From Nannochloropsis salina CCMP1776 (taxonomy: Eukaryota; Sar; Eustigmatophyceae; Eustigmatales; Monodopsidaceae), in the NCBI GenBank assembly GCA_004565275.1, contig SDOX01000005.1:1152765-1216764 (forward strand): DNA of 64,000 nt. Reading direction: 5' to 3'. Of this stretch, positions 57,679 to 64,000 are shown piece by piece. The notes below the pieces were generated by a model, which had not been told where the DNA came from, did not search any database, and saw nothing but the letters and a program-made list of their open reading frames with translations. Both the position numbers and the translations under genes were made by a program. The first letter of the stretch is position 1. The number at the start of each line of letters is the position of its first letter.

Positions 57679-59490
57679 CTACTGTGCTCCTCCTGTGTCC
57701 CTATCCCCCGTTGGTGTATACAAATAGTAAGGAGACGCAGCACTTACACCGCGTCGGATCCATTGTGTTGTAATGCGTTTGTTGCCTTCCACTAGCGGAC
57801 AGCCACTGTGCTTGGTGTACCCAACGTCCATGTAATCATCGGGACCTCGATAGTGAAAAAAAGCAGCCTGACCAGCCTTTCCCTTGAGCACGATATCAGC
57901 GTTGGTAAAGCTAGTCTGTCCCCCTCGTACGCCTTCCTCGCAGTAAAGCACCATTGTGGCTGCCCGTCCCCCTCTAACAAACTTGCTGGAATCACAGTAT
58001 CCATCACAATGCATGCGATACTCATCACCAGAGGCGTCGTACACTATCGCGTTCAAAGACTCCTGACCTGCCAAATCAAAACTCTCGTAACCCCCACAAC
58101 CGTGCTCATTTGCAAAGGCGAAAACACGACGTTGCAATGTTGCCAGGATATCTGTCGGGTCCTTCAAGTCCGGAGCGATACTCGCCGACTTGGCCTTGCG
58201 TACAGACGAGATAATTCTTTGCCCCGGGAGATCGCCTGAGACCGAGGCATGAAGCAAGCGACCACTGCTCCGGTTTTTCAAAGCCGCACATTCTGAAGGA
58301 CTGATGATGTCGTGCAAAAGGTAAATGCGTGCGTTCCCCCACTCGCTGTCGAAATAGTGGTCGACGCGGACGGTTTTATTGTTCGGAGTGGCCCCGGAAA
58401 CCGGGGAAGGTGAATCAGTCGCCCCAAATTTGTCTTCCGGATACGTCCAATACGTCACTTTCATATCCTCAGGTCCCATAGTTTCGTGATGTAGGCAGGC
58501 ATAGTCTCGATAAGGCTCTTGCAGCTCGTCTCGCTCTGTCATGCTTTTTTGAATACTTCGCTGAATTCGAGCAAGTTTGCCACGGTAAAGGGCGTCCACG
58601 ATACATGATGCTTCGCCTCCACACTGTTTTAGGGCTTCCTTCACCTGCTGTCCGGTGACACTTTTATGGTAAGTTGCCGGGGGATTGACAAGGGGAGGAG
58701 GTTGCTCTCTCGGGAAGGCCGCAACCGTCTTCCTCGAGGCTGACTCTTCATGCTTCTTGACAATAACGTCTGCCGTTATATCGTTTGATGAAACTACATC
58801 AAAGGCTCTGGAATCACGATGCACTATGATATTGGGCGCCTTGCTGTGATCCAAGTGATTATCAGGAACTTGGGAGATTAACAAGCGATGGCCGACGAAT
58901 GAGTTCAGCTTGAAGCTCTGCCCCTGAGACATGGTATTCAGTAAGACAAAACTATCCCTCTCCGGATGCAACCAGTAAATATATACAACTCCACCCGCTT
59001 GATTACTGATCTGTAGTTGGACATTCGCTTCGAGGGGCTGGGCGGTGACATCAGAGGATGTGGAGGCACCTGTGGACTCGTTGTGTTGCTTTCCTCTCCC
59101 ATCCTTTGGCGCATCGATTTCGCCGCCCAAATCTAAATCTTCGAAAATGAGCTCTTCTTGGGATGAGTCCGACGCACGGACACGATGCCTTTTCATTTGC
59201 TGCAGGAAGTTAGGAGGATCCAACGGGCCAACCACATGCCCCTTTCCAGTCAGCAAAAAGCCGTGACCTTGAAACGTTTGAATAACTCCACTTGTTCCCT
59301 TCAAAATTGTGGAAATTCGGGTGTACGTGCCGCCGCTATTCTCGTCTCGCCAGTACACGTCCAAATCGACAGAGGCTTGATTCAGCAGCTCCATCTCAGC
59401 AGCTTCCGCGGCGACCAGGTTAACGATTGAGCCAATCGAAAGAACCGCTCCTGCAATACCAGCGGCCAGTGAGGCCAGGGTGAGCCTCAT
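57679..59490 (-). CDS. Prolyl 4-hydroxylase with two N-terminal VHL-beta-like repeats
   Basis: Single exon, 603 residues. An N-terminal signal peptide or anchor (LASLAAGIAGAVLSIGSIVNLV) suggests the secretory pathway. Two related beta repeats follow. Repeat 1, residues ~34-82: VDLDVYWRDE, TFQGHGFLL. Repeat 2, ~156-207: VYIYWLHPE, LNSFVGHRLLI. Both resemble the VHL beta domain, with Trp47/Trp173 and His76/His201 at the positions of human VHL Trp88 and His115, and Thr72/Ser197 at Ser111. A Cys-containing helical region (QQVKEALKQCGGEASCIVDAL) comes next. The C-terminal P4Hc domain (~385-585) has the iron ligands His494 and Asp496 (YRMHCDGYCD) and His561, with Lys571 as 2OG anchor (GNKRITTQWI). 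It should hydroxylate proline in secreted or ER proteins; the VHL-like part could bind hydroxyproline. Confidence 0.9.
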   Translation of the reverse strand: MRLTLASLAAGIAGAVLSIGSIVNLVAAEAAEMELLNQASVDLDVYWRDENSGGTYTRISTILKGTSGVIQTFQGHGFLLTGKGHVVGPLDPPNFLQQMKRHRVRASDSSQEELIFEDLDLGGEIDAPKDGRGKQHNESTGASTSSDVTAQPLEANVQLQISNQAGGVVYIYWLHPERDSFVLLNTMSQGQSFKLNSFVGHRLLISQVPDNHLDHSKAPNIIVHRDSRAFDVVSSNDITADVIVKKHEESASRKTVAAFPREQPPPLVNPPATYHKSVTGQQVKEALKQCGGEASCIVDALYRGKLARIQRSIQKSMTERDELQEPYRDYACLHHETMGPEDMKVTYWTYPEDKFGATDSPSPVSGATPNNKTVRVDHYFDSEWGNARIYLLHDIISPSECAALKNRSSGRLLHASVSGDLPGQRIISSVRKAKSASIAPDLKDPTDILATLQRRVFAFANEHGCGGYESFDLAGQESLNAIVYDASGDEYRMHCDGYCDSSKFVRGGRAATMVLYCEEGVRGGQTSFTNADIVLKGKAGQAAFFHYRGPDDYMDVGYTKHSGCPLVEGNKRITTQWIRRGVSAASPYYLYTPTGDRDTGGAQ

Positions 59491-60325
59491 CCTATGGCTG
59501 TGTTATGTTCAGTGGTTTTGCGTGAGTACGTGAACGTGAGTAGACGAACCGGCGAGCACAGAATTACACAGAATTCCAGAGGTATGATGGGCCCAGATCA
59601 GCATCCTTGCGATCGCCATAAATAACCATTTTAAAGTGGACTTCTGGCTCGATTTGTCTCCAAGTATGTCCGAACCAAGGATTAATGCACATTGATTTTT
59701 GAATTGACCTGAAATTTAAGGGAATAACGGTGCAGACACGCTTTTCTGCATACGAACATGTGCCCAGAACATATGGCAAAAAGCGCGAGAGCGAGAAACA
59801 TCACGTAGCATAACATGTGCAGAGTGAGCACAAAGCCAAAAAACTACACCGAAAACCGAGGAGGAAAGTGCACTTGATACATCGATAATTAAAATAATTT
59901 TCATTATATGTGTGAAAGTAGAGCCACATTCAATGGTTATCGATGTGGCTTTCTTGGCTTTTAGGACCATGGGTGCCCGTCGCGGGGCGAGCGGCCGAGA
60001 AACAGCAAACTTGATGAAGACATTCTGGGCCTCGCTGCCACGTACTCAGCAATTCAACATCCTACCAACCCTATTACTCCCTGGCCTGGTTGTGGAACGA
60101 GGACAACTTTGGGTGTATTTTGTCGTTCTCTTTCGATGTTTTGTCGCCTGTTTCAATTGTTGTAGAGGAGAAAGTACATGTCGTGACCTGGGAAAGGGAT
60201 TGGAAGCAGTGCATGCGGGGTCCACGACAAGGTGATCTTGAGAATCTGGCCTCCTTTGTCCCATTGCCGCGCGTTAGTTTCTGGCCTTCCCAATCTCACA
60301 CAGCATTTCAATATATTTAATCCAG
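59491..60325. promoter_or_regulatory. Divergent intergenic region, prolyl hydroxylase / apyrase
   Basis: The 835-bp gap lies between the two gene starts. It is AT-richer than neighbouring coding DNA, with no recognised motif or RNA. Short ORFs are not supported. Confidence 0.4.
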
Positions 60326-62788
60326 ATGTCGTGTTACACTGGCCCGGAGGTGGACTCGCCTTTGCAAGATGACCACAAGCCAAAGCGACAGCAGAGACGG
60401 ACCAGGCCGGTGCCCCGTGTGCTTAGCGCTAATCCCGTACATCAGCCTGTTACTGCCAGGCGCTCAGGGGGCATTGGACAGAACTCTATGACGACGTACA
60501 TATGTAAATGGACATTGGCGTGGCCGCTTCTCCTAGTGATGTGTTGTGCGATGTCAATATTTCTTCCCAGAGGGTTGGCTGCCGCGGCGGTAGGCTCTTC
60601 ATCCTCCTCTGCTTCCTCCATCATCTCCTTACACGTCCTCGACCGCATAAGAAATCAGTTAGGACTCGCCTGGGCACCGCCTCCGAACAATTACAACGCT
60701 CGTTATCCGCAGCCATCACAGCAAGACACGATGCAACCGCAAGCGTTCGAAGGCAGTCCCGAGCAGATTCATCACCTTGAATGGGGGGCCGGGGGCGTCA
60801 CTTCACAAGAATTGCCCGCTTCGCCCGGCAATATCGGTACGCGAGAAGGAATGGGCAAGGGTGTAGAAGAATCGCACCAGTACGCCGTGGTGATTGACGG
60901 CGGGAGCACGGGGAGCCGGATGTTTGTCTACCGTTTCTTCTACCCGGGGCGAGGGGCCAAGCGAGAAATCGAGTGCATTGCCAGTAAGAAGGTGACGCCG
61001 GGTCTTAGCGCTTTTGATGGGCGCCCGGAGGAAGCCTCTGAATACATGCGGCCCCTTTTTGAGCATGCCGCGGCTGTGATTCCCGGGGTCTACCAGAGCG
61101 AGACCCTGGTGTTCCTGCAGGCGACTGCGGGGATGCGCCTTCTCTCCGAGGCCTCGCAAGAGTCCATATACGACCACATATACATGGATTTAGCCCATCC
61201 GCAGGGGGGCAAACTGCCGTTTCCCTTCCGCTTGTATCGACGGAACGTGGGCACCTTGTCCGGGAGATTGGAAGGCTTTTACGCCGCCTTATCGGTGAAC
61301 TACCTGACTGGCCGGATCGACACCCATTTGGAACGGGAGTCGGTCGGTGCGACGGATGGCGGGGACGCAGAGGACACAGGAGGGGGCAGTTTGGCACCGA
61401 TGGAGGGTGAGGATGTCGGAGGTTCCATTGGAGGCAGCAGTGCCTCCAGGGAAACCAGGCGCGGCCCGACCCAGACGTTGGTCGGGGCCTTGGACCTGGG
61501 GGGTTCCTCGACGCAGATCGTCTTCCAGCACATGGAGGACACGGGAGGGGCGCTGGACGAGTCAGATTTCTGGGTCCAGTCCTACTTGGCCTACGGCGTG
61601 GATACTATCCGGTATCGGCTGTGGTCCTTCCTGACCCGCCACGTCGTCCCCATGGATCCGGCCCTCGTCGCAGGAACCGCCGTGGAGAACCCCTGCGCAT
61701 TCCCGGGGCATGAGGAGTGGTTCAAAGGCCACCGCTTGGTGGGCACGGGGCAGGCCAACCTGTGTGGGGAGGAGATCCGGCGGATGCTCTGGGACGAGGA
61801 GCACGAGAAGTGCACCCCCCTCCAGCCCTGTGGCTTGGACGGGATCGAGCACCCACCGTTGACGGGGCAGTTTCTGGCCATGTCCGTGTTTTTCTTTGCG
61901 TTGGACTGCATGAAACAGCTGGGACCCTCCGATTTGCCGCACTGGCCCTCGCCCAGCATCGACGAGATTGAGAAGGCCGCTGCCCGTTTCTGCGCGCAGT
62001 CTTGGAGCTCTCTGAACACGACCGCCACCACCCACGCCTTCACGCGCGACGATCTTCTGCCCTACCGATGTGCGGAGGTGGTGTACATCCACACGTTGCT
62101 TAAGCACGGCTATGGCTTCCCCGGCGACTCCAGGGACGTTACTTTCGTGCTCGATATTGAAGGGATGGAAGTGGAATGGACGTTGGGGTTTGCGCTCTCC
62201 GAGGTCCCTCTGGACCAAGAAGAAGCCGAATTGGGCACAGCAGCGACACCCGTGCACCACCATGTGTATCTGGATGAAGCGGACAAGGAGGAAGAGCAGG
62301 AACAAGCAGCGGTGGAGGCCAGAAGGCGGCGAAGGGTAGGCGATGGGGGAGCCGGGGGACAAAGTGTCAACATGGACCTACTGGAGGAGCAGCCAGAATC
62401 GCATGGGCGTGAAGACATGGAAGGGAGGGGACAAGGGGTGCAGGGAGAACCGCCACGGTGGGAAAGCGGATGGCAAAGCCTCACGTTCGATCTCTCCGAG
62501 TTACACCGACTCGCGCGCGCGTGGCATCCACAAGTGGGAGGGCGTCTGGGATCAGGGACTTGGTCCTGGGTAGAAATAGGCGCATGCATGGTGTCCTCAG
62601 TAGGGATATGCTTAGCTATAGCACTAATTTTGGGGTGTGTGCGGGGGGACAGGGATTGGTCGCTTTGCTCCCCCAAATCGACGCCGCCCGCGTCCCCGGT
62701 AGGGCGACGGACTAGGCAGAAATGCGTTAAGGAAGTGTGGGAGCCGCATGAGAAGGACGCCAGAAAAGCAGAGTTGTCGCCCATGTGA
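60326..62788 (+). CDS. GDA1/CD39-family nucleoside phosphatase (apyrase, NTPDase)
   Basis: Single exon, 820 residues. It hydrolyses nucleoside di- and/or triphosphates in the Golgi lumen or outside the cell. Two membrane helices are seen: TLAWPLLLVMCCAMSIFL at ~63-80 and SWVEIGACMVSSVGICLAIA near the C terminus, the two-helix layout of E-NTPDases. The apyrase conserved regions are present in order: VIDGGSTGSRMFVYRF (ACR1), VFLQATAGMRLL (ACR2), a GTLSGRLEGFYAALSVN region (ACR3), ALDLGGSSTQIVFQ (ACR4) and VEWTLGFAL (ACR5). Paired Cys residues fit a lumenal or extracellular fold. Insertions rich in Gly/Glu before ACR4 and near the end make it longer than the usual ~500 residues. Substrate range is not readable. 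Confidence 0.95.
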   Translation: MSCYTGPEVDSPLQDDHKPKRQQRRTRPVPRVLSANPVHQPVTARRSGGIGQNSMTTYICKWTLAWPLLLVMCCAMSIFLPRGLAAAAVGSSSSSASSIISLHVLDRIRNQLGLAWAPPPNNYNARYPQPSQQDTMQPQAFEGSPEQIHHLEWGAGGVTSQELPASPGNIGTREGMGKGVEESHQYAVVIDGGSTGSRMFVYRFFYPGRGAKREIECIASKKVTPGLSAFDGRPEEASEYMRPLFEHAAAVIPGVYQSETLVFLQATAGMRLLSEASQESIYDHIYMDLAHPQGGKLPFPFRLYRRNVGTLSGRLEGFYAALSVNYLTGRIDTHLERESVGATDGGDAEDTGGGSLAPMEGEDVGGSIGGSSASRETRRGPTQTLVGALDLGGSSTQIVFQHMEDTGGALDESDFWVQSYLAYGVDTIRYRLWSFLTRHVVPMDPALVAGTAVENPCAFPGHEEWFKGHRLVGTGQANLCGEEIRRMLWDEEHEKCTPLQPCGLDGIEHPPLTGQFLAMSVFFFALDCMKQLGPSDLPHWPSPSIDEIEKAAARFCAQSWSSLNTTATTHAFTRDDLLPYRCAEVVYIHTLLKHGYGFPGDSRDVTFVLDIEGMEVEWTLGFALSEVPLDQEEAELGTAATPVHHHVYLDEADKEEEQEQAAVEARRRRRVGDGGAGGQSVNMDLLEEQPESHGREDMEGRGQGVQGEPPRWESGWQSLTFDLSELHRLARAWHPQVGGRLGSGTWSWVEIGACMVSSVGICLAIALILGCVRGDRDWSLCSPKSTPPASPVGRRTRQKCVKEVWEPHEKDARKAELSPM

Positions 62789-63354
62789 CAAATTTGCAAC
62801 AGTGACGATATCTAGAAAGGGAGCGCGCATTTTGCTGTGCAAAGCTAGAAAACAGTACGAGAGATGCGCTCAAAAATCTGAGGAGAAAAGATCGACAAAA
62901 TTGCATAATGTCCCCACAAGGACAAAGGAAGAAAACGTTGTACAGTGGATATTACTCGCCTGTGCGTGGGCAATGACTGACGGTCTGAGTGAAAGTGATG
63001 ATGATTGTATAAGATGCAACCCCAAAGAAAAAGCTAAAGGTTCGAAAGGTGCTAGACGAATTAATATTTGACTGTTCCATTTGTTTTCATTGATACGAAC
63101 CGACTTATAAAGGCTACGTCGATTGCTTCTTTCTTATACTTTTCCAACTATCGATTTGTATTGACAAGTGAGCGAACGTGAAAGGTCGAGCTCGACCACT
63201 GTACAGACACGCCCTTTAAAACGCCCATTTCCTATCTCGTACTTCCTTTTTCTAATTACAAACGCCTCAACGCTCACATACTTTCTTCTGTAGCTGCGTG
63301 TTTACACCTCAACAATTAGTTTGCGTCGACTTCTGCGTCTTCAATTTTTTGGAT
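62789..63354. other. Intergenic, tail-to-tail
   Basis: The spacer lies between the apyrase stop and the patatin stop. It is AT-rich, with no gene or RNA recognised. Confidence 0.45.
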
Positions 63355-63919
63355 CTAGGGCCGCAATGACGATCGCAAATGTGGAAGGGGGCTCGTTCCT
63401 TTTTTCAAGAGATGGACCAACTCGTTCATCCTCTCTTTGTTCTCACTCTGCCAAAAATACTCGCGCGCGATGCTCTTCATCCTGGCCAACCGCTCAGGTT
63501 TGGTTTCGTCCAAAGGGAAAAATTCCGTCTGCGGGTTGAAGCGGTAGTATTTGCTTTTGGGCAGGAACGCTGACAAAGTCTGATGGGTCACCTCCGTATT
63601 TGTCGCACAGTTGATCAAGTCGTTGACGATCCCTTCCCATCCGTAGCCGCCATCCGCCTTCCGATTGTCCACGTGCACGCCCGTGCCAATCGACACGACG
63701 CATTCGACAGGTACACCTGGATATAGGGTACGCACTTCGTTCAGGGCCACCGCCGTAGGATTATTCGCAAGGAAAGCCCCGTCGCAATACTTAGCGTCCT
63801 CCCTCTCCAGGGGGGAGAAAAATGTGGGCGCGGCGGTTGTAGCTCTGAGGGCATCTCGAACCATGACACGGAACGAACCGCTGTGCTTTGGCTCGTGATC
63901 TGGACCGTAAGCATAATTT
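63355..63919 (-). CDS. Patatin-like phospholipase (PNPLA8-type), 3' exon
   Basis: Only the last exon is in the window; the gene continues beyond the right edge. The exon starts at an acceptor (ATGCAG) and opens with NYAYGPDHEPKHSGSFRV. It carries ALRATTAAPTFFSP and YCDGAFLANNPTAVALNEV, the second containing the catalytic Asp of the Ser-Asp dyad, then VPVECVVSIGTG. The order matches calcium-independent phospholipase A2 gamma (PNPLA8) and its relatives, which release fatty acids from membrane phospholipids. The GxSxG nucleophile must lie outside the window. The tail is helical and basic. Confidence 0.88.
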
Positions 63920-64000
63920 CTGCATGTTTGTGAACCAGATAACGGCCAAATCAGAACAAAAGAGCATTTCAGTTCAAAAATATGATGGAATTTGCAGATA

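Overview
The window is nuclear DNA of a eukaryotic microalga. It is GC-rich, its genes have zero to four short GT-AG introns, and they alternate strands. Three predicted proteins begin with a signal peptide that ends in a short motif with Tyr or Phe (SAYVQP, NAFTLP, EAFLQP). This resembles the ASAFAP-type bipartite plastid signal of algae with a secondary red plastid. Together with a PUFA-type ELO elongase and a lumen-targeted protein, this suggests a stramenopile, and gene density and architecture look most like a eustigmatophyte such as Nannochloropsis. The species is an inference; no marker gene in the window proves it.

Layout. 0-10 kb: the end of a RAP-domain gene, an APC-family permease with a cytosolic tail (-), ribosomal protein eS19 (+) and a CLC Cl-/H+ exchanger with two CBS domains (+). 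10-20 kb: an A20/AN1 stress-associated protein (-), an unrecognised thylakoid-lumen protein (+), a plastid-type CDP-diacylglycerol synthase (+), holocytochrome c synthase with an added Cys-rich CX9C tail (-) and an ELO fatty-acid elongase (-). 20-33.6 kb: a 927-residue protein of unknown function (-), a prenylated ubiquitin-fold protein MUB/UBL3 (+), PIG-P (+), a CRAL-TRIO protein (-), the ribosome-collision E3 ligase ZNF598/Hel2 (-) and a choline/ethanolamine kinase (+). 33.7-50.4 kb: an intronless 9.5-kb UTP20 gene (-) head-to-head with the rRNA methyltransferase SPB1 (+), then a protein kinase (+). 50.8-64 kb: an aspartyl beta-hydroxylase-like protein with a plastid-type presequence (-), a second 2OG-Fe(II) oxygenase (-) divergent from a LarC nickel-pincer cofactor protein (+), PEX19 (-), a prolyl-4-hydroxylase with two VHL-beta-like repeats (-), a GDA1/CD39 nucleoside phosphatase (+) and the 3' part of a patatin-like phospholipase (-).

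How genes may work together. Ribosome synthesis and surveillance are over-represented: eS19, UTP20, SPB1, Hel2. Lipid and membrane metabolism is spread through the window: CDP-DAG synthase, ELO, choline kinase, CRAL-TRIO, PIG-P, patatin. Three unrelated 2-oxoglutarate oxygenases lie within 9 kb at the right end, around a nickel-cofactor gene. The strongest candidates for something undescribed are the fusion of a prolyl hydroxylase with VHL-like repeats, the heme lyase with a CX9C tail, LarC in an alga, and the unclassified lumen protein. I recognised no tRNA, rRNA, CRISPR array or transposon. Exon boundaries were placed by eye from frame continuity, GT/AG sites and family homology.
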